Shown piece by piece: positions 48,693 through 61,170 of a DNA stretch of 64,000 nucleotides; the first letter of the stretch is position 1, and every line of letters begins with the position of its first letter. A model generated the notes under the pieces. It did no database searches, was not told where the DNA came from, and worked only from the letters and a program-made list of their open reading frames with translations. Source of the DNA: Mercurialis annua (Eukaryota; Streptophyta; Magnoliopsida; Malpighiales; Euphorbiaceae); the NCBI RefSeq assembly GCF_937616625.2, contig NC_065571.1, forward strand, positions 55,227,651 through 55,291,650, in the 5' to 3' direction. The position numbers and the translations under genes were made by a program.

Positions 48693-49074
48693 GGCTTAAT
48701 TACTTAAAAACCACCCACCTTGTAACTTTTTTTCATTTATACCATGACCTAGGAAAATTTTCAATTGTACCCTATATTTGATTTTTATGTTTCATCTCTA
48801 CCCTAATGAGTTGAATTGACCTATTTTCTTTTAAAAAAGAGTTTAAATTAATCCTTCGTTTTTAACCTATATTCTAATAAAACGTTAATGTTAATTATTT
48901 ATGTATCTTGTTTTTAATATTTTCATCTTTAAATTAATTAAATAATCAAAAAATTTACTCTTGGGGTACAAACAAAACATAAAAATCGAAAATAGGGTAC
49001 AATTGAAAATTTTCCTAGGTTGTGGTATAAATGAAAAAAAGTTACAAGATGAGTGGTTTTTAAATAATTAGACC
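48693..49074. mobile_element. Mutator-like foldback MITE (GGCTTAAT family)
   Basis: The ends GGCTTAATTACTTAAAAACC and GGTTTTTAAATAATTAGACC are inverted and pair for about 100 bases. The flanks AAAATTATA and TAAATTATA match at 8 of 9. Confidence 0.82.
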
Positions 49075-49263
49075 TAAATTATATTAATTAAAAGCTGATT
49101 GATCAGTCAGCATATAGAATTTGATACTTGAAGGAGCATACTCATCCAATTAAATAAACTAAAATAGTTATATGTCAGCATATGAGATTTTTTATGATAA
49201 TTAAAATAATATTTATGCATCTCTATTAAACTATAATAGTCATGTACTATCAAATTGATAATA

Positions 49264-49885
49264 GGCTTAATTTCTTAAAAAAAACCCACCTTGTACTTTT
49301 TTTTCGTTTATACCCTGACCTTGTAAAAACACCATTTGTACCCAATTTTGAGTTTTTATGTTTCATCTCTACCCAAAAGCATTAAATTGTACTCTTTTCA
49401 TTTAGAAAAGAGTTAAAACATACTTTTTTCTATTTTTAAAAATACAAATAAATCCTTAAACTTAAAAAATGATCAAATCTATCCAAATAATTAATTAATT
49501 TTTTTAATTATATAAAATAAAAAAAAATAAAAAAAATTATTATTATTTTTAATTTTTTTGTTAGAAATATTTTTTAAAAAAATTAAAACAAATTAAAAAA
49601 ATAAACAAAAAATTCGGAATTATTTTTTAAAAAAATATTATTATTTTTAATTTTTTGAAGAAGATGTTATTTTTGTACTATTAATAACTTTAATATCTAA
49701 TTAGTATATAAGTTAAAAATGAAGGATTGTTTTAAACTCTTTTTCAAATGAAAAGAGTACAATTTAATGCTTTTGGGTAGAGATGAAACATAAAAACTCA
49801 AAATTAGGTACAAATGGTGTTTTTACAAGGTCATGGTATAAACGAAAAAAAAATGCAAGGTGGGATTTTTTTAAGGAATTAAGCC
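49264..49885. mobile_element. Mutator-like foldback MITE (GGCTTAAT family), perfect 9-bp duplication
   Basis: The ends GGCTTAATTTCTTAAAAA and TTTTTTTAAGGAATTAAGCC are inverted. Arms longer than 120 bases pair with few mismatches. The target duplication TTGATAATA is perfect (49255-49263, 49886-49894). The centre is very AT-rich. Non-coding. Confidence 0.9.
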
Positions 49886-49894
49886 TTGATAATA

Positions 49895-50505
49895 TTATAA
49901 AGTACAAAGTTGTAATCGAAGACATTTATTACAACATTTGAAACAAATAGAATTAGATTAGCATTAATTGTCATGATAATACTAACTTTAATCGCACGAC
50001 TATTACAGCTAACAGCTATAATTTCATCGTTGAAGTTCATGATCACATCTTTTTGTGATATATCTTTTCTCTTAAACATTAGAGATGGTGGCTCTAATTG
50101 TTTCAGAGATCCAGATCGCTTGCACCGTAAAAAACAATTTCATCTACAAAGATAGAAATTAAACTATTCTTAAGTTTGATTATATCAGATCTAATCCAAT
50201 TGAAATTTTAGGGTAGAAAATAATTTGTAAATGTAAACTAAAATTGACCAAGAGATAAATTTTATTCAAAATTAAAGACAAAAACTATAAAAACAAACTG
50301 GAAAAAAAAATTAAATTTGAGAGATTGGGTGGTGATTTTTGGCTAAGAATGGTCGAATGAATACGAAAAAGAATATTTATTTGGATTTCAGAGGTTTTTC
50401 AAAAGAGAAAGGTGGCTTGGGTATTATTTGTATTACCGTTGCCGCGATGAAATTTAAAAGAAGATAAAAGGTCGAGATTTTTTTGTGTCATTAACTTATT
50501 CCTAA
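49895..50505. other. Intergenic, no gene
   Basis: AT-rich sequence between two foldback elements; no coding signal. Confidence 0.5.
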
Positions 50506-50564
50506 TTAAATTTAGGGTATTGGCGAAACAAATACTAACGTTTCACTTTTTTGCGACTTAAGCC

Positions 50565-52875
50565 TGTAATACCCCAAAATGTTTAATTATCTAATTGGAC
50601 CACGTGTCCAGTTTGGATTTGCCAGAGTGGCAAAATCGGAAAGTTTTCCGATAAATAAGTTTTAGTAGGTCGGTTTTGGAAATGATTATATGCGAGGAAT
50701 TTAATAATATATTTCAATTCAAAAGTTAGAATTGGAATTAAAAGGAAAAGTGTCGAGAAAAGCTCAAAATAAAGTACATGGACCAAAGTGGTAATTTAGC
50801 CACTTTGTGTCGAAAATGGAAATTTGCAGGATTTGACAGGAAAATATTAATATCGAGTTTCGTATTATTTATTGGATATAAATAATACGTATAAGTTATA
50901 ATAAAAGGATTTATCGATTTAGCTATGGACTAAATCGTACGAAAGAAAAGTTTAAAGATAAATTGTAATAAACAAAAAGAACAAGGATCAAAGTGGAATT
51001 TTAGCCAAATTATAAGAAGAAGAATATATGAATCAGAGAAGGATCGAGAGATTTTGAGAGTTAACGAGCGATACCGTCGTTTCGCCGCCGTTTCGCCGTT
51101 CGACGTCCGATTCGAGCGATTTTCGCGGCGATTTCTTCAGAATTGAATCCTCTATCAATCCCGAGCATCAAATTAAGGTAAATACTTCGAAAATTGGTGA
51201 TAAATTCGAATATATTGGCTGTTTTGATGGAATTGAGTTTTAGGATTGAATTCGACGTTTTTGAAGTTATTATAGCGTTTTAATGAAAATCGAGATGCGG
51301 GTTTTGTATAGTTGAATGTATAGCACGTCGAGATGGCTGAAAAGCCCCGGAAAACGACTTTCCGGGGGGCTGTCAAGGGTGTGCGTTCGCACACATTGAG
51401 TGTGCGTTCGCACACTCCTTGAATTTTAGGGTGTGCGTTCGCACACTCACTGTGTGCGTTCGCACACTACCCTAAACTTGGCAGATTCAAAATCCCAACG
51501 GTCAGTTTATAGATTTGCCTCTTAGGAACGCGTCTGTCAAATTTCATGTCGATCCAACGGTTCAATTGGGAGAGATTGTCATTTTAGTAAACAGTGTCAG
51601 TGTGCAGGCAGCACCTGCACATTGTCTTGAAAACTCCTTAAAACTTCATCGAAATGAAACTAAACCCTAAAACTTAAAAGTATTATACGTATAGGAATAC
51701 GAGATTCACGTCTAATCATTAAATGTTAATTATTTATCAGACGTGTCAGCGAGCAGAGAGGTCAGTAGACGTGGGATAGCGAGGGCATATCATTTCATCG
51801 ACCATATTTGTGATTGGATTGCGGTCACTGTGAGTTGCACTTTACTTTCGTGTATTATATATATAAAGTCATTTTATATTGATATGTATACTGTTTTTAC
51901 GCATCGCATGTTAGATGATTTGATTAAATATTATATGTTTCTATCAAATGAATATACGAGAACTAGTATGCGATCCGAAGAAACTAGCTACCTATTGGGT
52001 GTCAATAGGCTGTGTGATCACCAGTATTGAGTCAGTCTAGTGTGTTTGCATTCGAGAAATGATTGGATATGTATGATATGATATGAATTCGATACGAGAG
52101 TGAACTCGGCTACGGTGTAGCCTGGAAGTCCCCGTATCTAGTGGGCTGGGCCCACCAGTGAGTTGGACTCACAACTTGAGATTTATGATTGGGTTGAATG
52201 ATATATGATTATTCGAGAGATGTGTCGCATGATAGGATATTAGTTTCGTACGGATCAAATACCTGTTTATATGTTTTATATTATTGTTTTATGGAGATGC
52301 GATGCTATGTTTTTATAATAATACCGTTAGTAAATGCAAACTCACTCAGTATTTTCCCAAATACTGACCCCTCACCTTTGATGTCTTTCAGGTACTTAGT
52401 GTGTGGACTTAGCTAGAGGCCAATTTTGAAGTCCAGAAGTCAGCTGTATATGTATAGTTTCTGACTTCTGTGAATGCTGCAGTAGTGGTCCCGTGTGACA
52501 GAGTCGTAGCCTAGACAGCAGTACATTTTAAGTGTACACATTACTTGCTGTCTTGTTTACATGTTTTTGTAGGCTACGTGTTTTATATGTTGTGCACGGC
52601 ACTAGGTGCCAGTGATATGTTGGATACACTAACTGATGTATATAGTACCGCGAGGCCAGTTCGTACGAGGTACGGTAACTAGAGCCCGCGAGGATAACGG
52701 AATAGTTAGTGTAAATGTTTGTGTATACTTGTTATGTATACTTGCTTCTGTTGCTTTATGTTATTTGTTTATTATCTGCGAAAAATTAATAGTGATTTAA
52801 GGCTTGCTACGGGTTCCGGAGCTACCACTCCCGTTCCCTAGCGCCGGTTGCGGCTCAATATTTTGGGTCGTGACA
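50565..52875 (+). mobile_element. Solo LTR of the same retrotransposon superfamily, plus orientation
   Basis: It begins TGTAATACCCC and ends GGGTCGTGACA, with target duplication AAGCC at 50560-50564 and 52876-52880. At 2311 bp it is shorter than the full element's LTRs. The first ~1.1 kb is clearly similar to them, while the later part differs and lacks the six-unit hairpin array. No internal region remains, so it arose by LTR-LTR recombination. Confidence 0.93.
51345..51467. repeat. Hairpin plus four palindromes in solo LTR 1
   Basis: A 9-bp-arm hairpin CCCCGGAAA/TTTCCGGGG (51345-51367) is followed by four copies of GTGTGCGTTCGCACAC at 51379-51394, 51400-51415, 51431-51446 and 51452-51467. 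Confidence 0.95.
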
Positions 52876-53604
52876 AAGCCCAACGTTTAAAACTTTACGA
52901 AACAAATCTCTTCCTTTCCAATTTTTGCATTTTGTAGTCCAAACCCATTATTTGCTTATGTGGCAGCCATATTATTGGTATATTAAATTAAATCCCAACG
53001 TTTTATAATTTTGCAAATAAAATTCCAACGTTTCGGATTTTTGCAAATTGTAACCTAAAAAAGATGACAAAATGGCTAAAATTAGAACTTGGGATACAAT
53101 TTGCAAAAATTGAAAAGGTTAGGATTTGTTTCGTAAAGTTTTAAACGTTAGCCTTAAATCGCTAAAAAAAATAAAATGAGATTTGTTTCGCCAATACCCC
53201 TTAAATTTATAATTTTTAAAAAGAAAAAATCTGTAGTTTTTGTAGAGATAAAATTTATTCTTTTTAAATTAAATTTTTCAGTTGAACCAGTTTGTTTAAT
53301 TCAATTACTTATGTGACGGTCATTAATTGAGATCGGCTATATTTATTTCTCTTAATTCAATTAGACTAAATCTTTTAATAATAGACAATTATCCAATGAC
53401 TGACGTATAAAATAAATCAAAATCAATTGATTTAGTTTTATAAATCTAAGACCTGATGACCCAAAAAGGCCAAACGTTTAGCGAAAGTCTCCATTACATC
53501 TAAACGTTTAAATCGTCTCGATAATGTCTAAAATATATGATAACGTTTTGAAAATGTCCAACCCTCAAAATTGAGGATATATCGTTTAGGTGGCATGTCG
53601 TGCG

Positions 53605-55670
53605 TGTCACGACCCAATCTCAGGGCCGAGACCGGCGCTAGGGAATGGGAGTGGTTGCTCCGAAACCCGTAGCAAGCCTAAAAACGTAAAATAATTTTTC
53701 GCGAAATACAAACGTCATGCATGACATAAGCAAACACGTGTCATGCAAGCACACATGCCAGGCACACATATCCTCTGGCAGTTACAATATAAATAACGCA
53801 GCAAGCGTAAACGTTTAAAACTTTAAAACGTTAAAGTTATATTTACAGAAAACTATACATTACAAGCTGACTTGCAAAAGACTTATCTACTGCAGCTCTA
53901 AGAGTAAAGTACTGTTTCTTTACATACTCAGAAATACAGACTTCTGGAAGTAGGATAAAAGTCTGTTGCTTCAAAGCGTCTTTATCCTGAAAGGAAATCT
54001 GTGAGGGGTCAGTATATTGGGATATACTGAGTGAGTTCATACATTGACTAATAAGTATTCAAATACAACATAAAACCGTAACCAATCATATGCAGCCAAG
54101 TACAAGATCCGATTGAAACCTTAATCCTCAAACATACTAATAATCAATCGATCAACCCAATCATAAATATCAATTGCGAGTCCAACTCGCTGGTGGCCCA
54201 GCCACTAGATACGGGGACTCCAGACTACACCGTAGCCGAGTGCTCTCTCGTATCAAAATTATAAACCCAATCGTAAATTTCATATTCATCATCAGCTCCC
54301 AGCTGAGTTGTATCAAAACTGGTGATCACACAGTCCTATTGTCGCCCAATAGGTAGCACGTTCCATCGGATCAATACTGGTTTCAAATCAAGTATATACG
54401 CAATTCATATAAAAGTTTCGTATATAAAACATGTAGTTCGAATATAAAGCAATATAAAATAATTGCTTAAATAAATACTTTAAAAGCAAATCGTATAAAC
54501 TCACAGAAAACGCTTATCCAAAAATACGTCGGGGCTTTAGAACGTCAAGCTTCCCGAACCACTGGTCCAGCTGCTTCTTGCCTCGCCGGATCTAAAGCAA
54601 TTTTTAAAACATTTGACTTGAGTTAGAATCCTATTCTAAGATTGACTCTAGACTCGAGACTAGACACACTGAACTATATTAACCGTCGTGCCTCTTACGT
54701 GATTATCCCGATAAACGGTATCAAACTCGTTTATGGATAAAATATCACTTTAACTCAATTCTCTTTTAACCTCATTAGGTTAATGTCTCACATTAATCAA
54801 TTACTAATCCATTTCAAATCTCAATATGCGCGTATATAATTTTCTTGAAAAACTAGGTCGATTGGCGAAAACACTGTGCGTTCGCACAGTCCATGACTGT
54901 GCGTTCGCACAGTCCATGACTGTGCGTTCGCACAGTCCTGTTGTGCGACGCACAGCCACGAGGTTTTGTCCGGGAATCGATTTCCGACGAGTTTCAACGC
55001 GCCAAAACGCTCAAAACGTATCCAAAACGCTATTTATAACTTCAAAACACCCAACTACGATCCTATAATCAAATAAACGATAAAATCGTTTCGTGGCCTA
55101 AAACTTTGAATCGATATAACTCAAAATATAATCAACGAAACGGTAAAACGTCAAGCTTACCGTAATTACCCGTCGAAATACGATCGTTTGGAGTTATAGA
55201 ACGTCGGAAACGGACGAGAAACGGAAACCGCGCGACGAACCGTACGTTATCGTCGTTTATGATCGAAAGAAAAGGAAAGGTGATGAAGTCTGGATGGTTC
55301 CTTCATCTCAATGAATGTTTATATATATTCTGGATAATTTGCACTTTGGTTCTTGAAACTTTTTAAAAGTTTCAATTTAGTCCATAACCTATTCGCGTCC
55401 AAATTTTAAACGATCTCCGATCGATTCGGAACTTTTACCATTAATACTATAAATTATTTCGCGGACTTTGGCGAAATAAAATCCATTACGAGATTTATAA
55501 ATTATTTTATATTAATTTCTAAAGTCAAATCCCCAAATCCCGCTAATTGACTTATTAAAATTTATTCTAAATTCCCGATATAATTAAATTAAATTCTTCT
55601 TAATTTAATTTATCGGAAATCACGACACGTGGCACGACGTAATTATCTTAAAATATTTTGGGGTATTACA
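53605..55670 (-). mobile_element. Solo LTR, minus orientation
   Basis: It begins TGTCACGACCC and ends GGGGTATTACA on the plus strand, with perfect target duplication GTGCG (53600-53604, 55671-55675). At 2066 bp it is diverged from the other two LTRs, except for the termini and the palindrome block. Confidence 0.92.
54873..54954. repeat. Three perfect palindromes plus one decayed copy in solo LTR 2
   Basis: ACTGTGCGTTCGCACAGT lies at 54873-54890, 54896-54913 and 54919-54936 with a 23-base period. A shortened copy, TGTGCGACGCACA, lies at 54942-54954. Confidence 0.95.
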
Positions 55671-56409
55671 GTGCGTGCCACGTCATAACATTTTCTGGCA
55701 TTATTAGATTTTTGCTAAACGTTTAGACATTATGGAGAATTTTACTAAACGTTTGGCTTTACTAAGGTTTAGTTCTTATTGATGTGGCAAGCACCAACGC
55801 GTCACTTATAAGTGACACATCAGCACAAGTACACTCCATTTGTGATTTGGACATTTTTAAAATGTTATCATACATTTAGACATTATCGAGACAATTTAAA
55901 CATTTGGACATAATAGAGTCTTTCGCTAAACGTTTGGCTCTTTTGAATTATTAGGTCTAAATTTAATTATAATTAAAATATTTTTTTGAATCAGATTATA
56001 ATTAATAAACAATTTAATTTTTAAATTATATTAATAAAAAGGAAAAATATATTCTTCAAACCACAATTATAGCTCGTATGCCAAATACATTATTGTTTAA
56101 AAAAAATCAATTTGGTCCATCATTTACTCATCACTTGCCAAATATATTCACAATACGTTTCGAGCTGACATAACACAATATTATGCGTACATATATACAA
56201 ACCTAACCTACTTGATATATACAACATTGTGTCATGTCAGCTATAAATTTGATATGAGTTATAGTTGTTGGTAAATAGATATATTTACGGAACAGAAACA
56301 ATTAGATTTATTAGAATTTAAATTTTTTAGATCATTGGATCTTTTTTTTATTATCAACTAGGCGAGTAGTTGAATTTCAAAATTCTTAATACTTGCAATA
56401 TATTATTTT

Positions 56410-57375
56410 GAACGAAGGATCACTTTACCCCTGAACTTGGCACAAAATATTAAAAACGTTCAAATTAGCAAAACAGTACCACTTTAACCCTAAACTTATC
56501 AAATTTGGTACAAAAAACCCCCTCTCCACTCTCACCTAAGAGAGTGAGATACACTCTCCGGTTTTGATAGTGGTTTCATTTTACCAAGGTGGTTTTTGAT
56601 AGAAAAAAATTTAAAATAGTCCTAATTTTTTTAAACATTTTAAATTAATATCTAATAATTAAAAAACAATTTAATCCCTAAAACTTAAAATAACAAATTA
56701 ATCCCCCCAAAGTTTGCATATATAACAAATAAACTCACAAAATTTCATATATATAACAAATTAATCCCCAAATTTATATTTTTTTCAAAAAAATTAAATT
56801 TTTTTAATTTTTTTACCGTGGGTCTGTTCTCTGTTCTATTAAAAGGAACAAACCCAGATGATGTTCTTCTTCAAGAACAGTATATGTTCTCTGAAAAAGA
56901 ACAAATCCAGGCAGGTGACCTGGGTTTGTTCTTTTTTAGAGAACATACGCAAGGTTGTTCTTTGAAGAATAGATAGTGTCTGTTCTTTAGAGAACAAATC
57001 CTGATCTGTTCTCTGAAGAACAAATTTGGGTCTGTATTCTGAAGAACAGACCTGGGTCTGTTCTTTAGAAGAACAGACTATCTTCTCCGGCGAGGATCCT
57101 CGCGAAAATCAGAATTTTTTATTTTATTTTTTATGGAAAAAGTTCAAAAAGGCCTCTAGGTTAATTGGGGTTTAATTATGATTAATTAATATTTAAATAT
57201 GATTAATTAAAATAAATTATGAATAATTAGAGATCCACTCTCCAATTAAGGTGTCATGTCAGTATAGAGGGTTTTTGAGGCGGTTTTGACAAGGTCAGGG
57301 TAAAAGTGATATTTGCTAATTTATACATTTTTGATACTTTGTGCTAAATTCGGGGGGTAAAGTGACCCTTTGTTC
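56410..57375. mobile_element. Mutator-like foldback element, 966 bp, 10-bp duplication
   Basis: The ends GAACGAAGGATCACTTTACC and GGTAAAGTGACCCTTTGTTC are inverted. The target duplication ATATTATTTT is perfect (56400-56409, 57376-57385). The interior contains the GAACA palindrome array below. Confidence 0.88.
56820..57085. repeat. Array of TGTTCT...AGAACA short palindromes
   Basis: The motif TGTTCT and its inverse AGAACA alternate about a dozen times, often as TGTTCTCTGAAGAACA or TGTTCTTTAGAGAACA, with TGGGTCTG-type spacers. One site (TTCAAGAA) matches a minimal heat-shock element pair. It ends in a GC-richer TCTCCGGCGAGGATCC. Confidence 0.85.
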
Positions 57376-57385
57376 ATATTATTTT

Positions 57386-58080
57386 TGTCAAATAGCTAGT
57401 CTTTTCTTCTTTGTATTATAAAAATTCTCTCAATTATCTCTTAAAAATTTAAACAGCTTTTTATTAAAGGGAGTTACTGTAAAACTATTTCCTCTTCCAC
57501 GCTCCGTCTCTCTGCAATTTTTTCGTTGTGTTTTTTTTAATGTAAATTTTAGGCATTTTTTACTTGTATGTTTTTTTTATGTGTATATTTTTGGATCAAT
57601 AAAAAAATTAAAATTAATTTTGAGTTTGTACGTTGCAAACTCTTGTTTGATCAAGATATATTATAAGTTTAATAAAGATTAAATTTGTTTGGAAATAATT
57701 ATTCACACGTATAATGTGTCATACAACAAATCAATCGAATGTGTGGAATGTAATTTTTCTATAATTAATATATAATCATAAAAATTTTCTGTAAAATATA
57801 TTGTTTTGCTATAAAAATGACATGGAAAAATGGATGCATAAAATAATATTTTAAAATTGAGAGGTCATTTTTAAATATGTCATTCTTGATTATGTTTATT
57901 GTACTTTAATGCTTGATATGATGTAATATAATTTTCATATATTTTAAATTATTAAAATAGTATCAAAGATCAAAAATAGTATTAATGAGTTTTAATTTAA
58001 ATAGTACTTGTGCATGGTAGGCAGTATTCAGTTAAAATAGCGGGATCAATTCTTTGCAAGTATCAAAAACTTCCTCCCTA
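57386..58080. other. Intergenic, no gene
   Basis: AT-rich sequence without coding signal. Confidence 0.5.
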
Positions 58081-58089
58081 AATGATTAA

Positions 58090-58481
58090 GGCAAAAATAC
58101 TGAAAACTCCCCCACCTTTGAATTTTTTTTCAATTCCACCACCACCTAGGAGAATTCTCAATTGCACCCTATTTAGGGTTTTCAGTTTTCATCTGTACCC
58201 CAAAATAAAAAAAAATGATAATTTAATTAATTTAATGATAAAATTATTAAAACCAACTAAATAGAGGGATTGTATCATTATTTTTTCCATTTGAATAAAC
58301 AAATAAATTAGTATATGAAGGATTAATTTAAACTTTTTTCTAAATAAAAAGAGGTCATTTTAGTCAATTGGGGTACAGACGAAAACTGAAAACCCTAAAT
58401 AGGGTGTAATTGAAAATTCTCCTACGTGGTGGTGCAATTGAAAATAAAGTCAAAGGTGGGGGGGTTTTAAGTATTTTTGCC
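58090..58481. mobile_element. Mutator-like foldback MITE, perfect 9-bp duplication
   Basis: The ends GGCAAAAATACTGAAAACTC and GGTTTTAAGTATTTTTGCC are inverted. The target duplication AATGATTAA is perfect (58081-58089, 58482-58490). Confidence 0.92.
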
Positions 58482-58861
58482 AATGATTAAAAAGTCATTT
58501 AAATAGCGTAACATTTGGACTTAGGTGCAAGGTCCCACAAATACATGTGGCTTAATTCCAATTTGACGCAGCTATTAAACAAAAAACAGAATCCCAGCTG
58601 TAAAAATTCTACTAAGCAACTGATTAAAAATTAATTAAAAAGAGAAGAAAATCATAAAATAAAGTAAGCCAAATCTCATTTACCATTGTAGATTCTAGAA
58701 AATCTTGTTTACAGCTTCTTGGAGATTATCTTCTGGTGATAAACCTAAATTCCTCGGCATTATAACCTATAAAAGCTTAAATTGGTTAGGAATAAAACAA
58801 GTTAACGGAGAATTGATGAATATTTAACTTTATTTAGTTCAATCTTACCTAAATATTTAAT

Positions 58862-59160
58862 GTTATAAAAACTCACAAACTTTACACGTTTTTTCAATTT
58901 AATCACATTCTTTAAAACTTCTCATAAAAATACATCAATTTTTATTTTTTTCCCAAATTCATATACGATACTGACATATCACTCATTTATTGGTTAAAAA
59001 TGACTTACACCTCAGCAAATTGTACCAATGAATGAGTGACATGTAAGCACCGTGTATGAATTTGCAAAACAATACGAATTGATGTATTTTTATGAGAAGT
59101 TTTAAAGAATGTGATTAAATTGAGAAAACGTGTAAAATTGGTGAATTTTTATGACTTTAC
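58862..59160. mobile_element. Foldback MITE
   Basis: TTTACACGTTTTTTCAATTTAATCACATTC and its neighbouring sequence at the left are inverted at the right (GAATGTGATTAAATTGAG and AAACGTGTAAA). Boundaries are approximate. Confidence 0.72.
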
Positions 59161-59506
59161 CCCTAAAATTTATGGACAACTATCTGAATTGCTCTAGTTT
59201 AAGAAATATGAAAGTGGAGAAACAAGCGACTAATTCAGCATAAAAAAAGGTCTTCGAAATGTATCATTTATGGATTAATCCGACTTTTCCTTATTTAGGA
59301 TTGGATTTCTTTAAAATCCGGTTTGTATTTTACTTTGATTTGTATATCTTTCCTCCTAGTCGTATAATTTTAATTAGTTGCACGTAAACTCATCGAGTAG
59401 TGAATTTTTGTCATTTCTTATAGCTTTTTTAGAATATTTTTAATTCATAAGTTGTTTTTAATGAATATCAGTTATATCGAAACAATAATTAAAATTATTA
59501 CTTTAA

Positions 59507-59507
<1 letters not shown>

Positions 59508-59564
<57 letters not shown>
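59508..59564. repeat. (AAT)n microsatellite
   Basis: About 19 uninterrupted trinucleotide units. Confidence 0.95.
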
Positions 59565-59910
59565 GATTGAATTAGTTAAATCTAAGTTGTAGAAAAATAT
59601 GGTAGTAAAACTACCACTATCATCATTCAAAATTTAATACGTATCCAACCAAATTTAAAATTTAATTTGTTTGATTTGAAAATAAATAAAATAATATTAA
59701 TAAATTATAATAATAAATAATTGCATTGCAACTATTAATGCAATAATAATAAATTGATAAATTTAATGAATTTATGCTTGATGCATTATATAAACAAATA
59801 AATATAGCTGATAATTTATTTTTTCAATTTAAAATGAGACGAATAATTTAAAAAGATAATTTGATCTAAAAAATTGCTGAATACTATATTATGTGACTTG
59901 AAAAATTAAA

Positions 59911-60285
59911 GGCTTAATGCCTTAAAAAAAACCCCGACCTTTCATCCCCTTTTCAATTCTACTCTGATGTTGAAAATTTGTCAATTTTACCCCATTTTGC
60001 ATTTTTTTCATTTCAATTGTACCCTAAAGCATAAAATTGACCTTTATTTATTTGAAAAAAGTTTAAAAGAATTTTTTAAAAATGGTCAATTTAATATAAA
60101 AAGTCAATTTAATGCAAAAATGATCAATTTAGAGAATTTTTGCCAAATAAAAAAAAAGTCGAGTTTATGCTTTAAGATACAATTGAGATGAAAAAATATA
60201 AAATAGGGTAAAATTGACTGGTTTGCAATGTCACGGTAGAATTTAAAAGGGAATAAAAGGTCCGCGTTTTTTAAGACAATATGCC
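59911..60285. mobile_element. Mutator-like foldback MITE (GGCTTAAT family), 9-bp duplication
   Basis: The ends GGCTTAATGCCTTAAAAA and TTTTTTAAGACAATATGCC are inverted. The target duplication AAAATTAAA is perfect (59902-59910, 60286-60294), although low in complexity. Confidence 0.85.
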
Positions 60286-60379
60286 AAAATTAAAAAACGA
60301 AAAACATAAGTTAGCTAAAACTTTTACTCCATTCCTTTTATATTTCTGGTTCCACGACTAACTTCATATATAAATGTTA

Positions 60380-60648
60380 CTCCCTCCGTCCCGTTTAAGA
60401 AGGGACATATTTTAATTTTTTTTGACCCACTTAAGAAGGCCAATTCATGATTTTTGTGCCATTTTATAAGAAATTCTCTCTTATACCCTTATTTTCTTTT
60501 TTCTTTTTTATAATTAAAGCTAATACTCTACACACAAATTATAAGACAATAATTAATATGGATAAAATAAGAAAAATTAAGAGTAATTATTATTTTCTTA
60601 ATCTATGTGTATAAGGACTATATCCCTTCTTAAGTGGAATAGAGGGAG
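60380..60648. mobile_element. Stowaway-type MITE, 269 bp
   Basis: The ends CTCCCTCCGTCCC and ATAGAGGGAG are inverted and continue inward (TTTAAGAAGGGA and TCCCTTCTTAA). A TA dinucleotide flanks both ends (60378-60379, 60649-60650). Confidence 0.9.
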
Positions 60649-60771
60649 TACATTTTTTTTTAAGCTTCCTTCTCCTTTTCTAAAATTATATTTGAAGCTA
60701 GTTCACCAACTTCTTTCAACAATTTAAAATCTAGGTTTTTGAATTGGCAATTACATAATATAAAAAAAAAA

Positions 60772-61170
60772 CAAATTACTATGAGATATTTTATATTTGT
60801 TATAATTCATCTTTAATCTCACCTGTTTAAAAATTAAAAGATATGATCACCCATTTTTATTTCTATCAACTATTTAGTCCTTCCATCAACTTTTATTATT
60901 AGTCACTCCAGTTAAGAAAACTATGTGGTCCCCCATTTTTAATTCTCTCAACGATTTCGTCCCTCACTTTTGTTTTTATTAATGATTTCATCCCTCATGT
61001 AAAAATTAATCTATCCCTAAATCTTTTGACTTCCCTGAATAACACTAAAAATGGACAGAGGAACTAAACTCTTGACGGAAATAAAAATAAAGGATCATAC
61101 TTTTTGATTTTCAAACAGAAAGAATTAAAGTGTGAATTATGATAAATACGGGAACCTCATAGTAATTTGC
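60772..61170. mobile_element. Foldback MITE
   Basis: CAAATTACTATGAGATATT at the left is inverted at the right (AACCTCATAGTAATTTG). Pairing continues inside (AAAAGATATGATCACCC against GGATCATACTTTTT). Confidence 0.75.

Larger units (their letters stand above)
50515..53200. mobile_element. Mutator-like foldback MITE interrupted by a solo LTR
   Basis: The outer ends GGGTATTGGCGAAACAAAT and ATTTGTTTCGCCAATACCC are inverted. The target duplication TTAAATTTA is perfect (50506-50514, 53201-53209). Removing the LTR and one AAGCC copy leaves about 370 bp of self-complementary sequence. Confidence 0.88.
53450..55957. mobile_element. Foldback MITE interrupted by a second solo LTR
   Basis: The outer arms share GCCAAACGTTTAGCGAAAG, which is inverted on the right. 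The flanks TAAATCTAA and TAAATTTAA match at 8 of 9. The AAACGTTT motif recurs in both arms. Confidence 0.82.
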
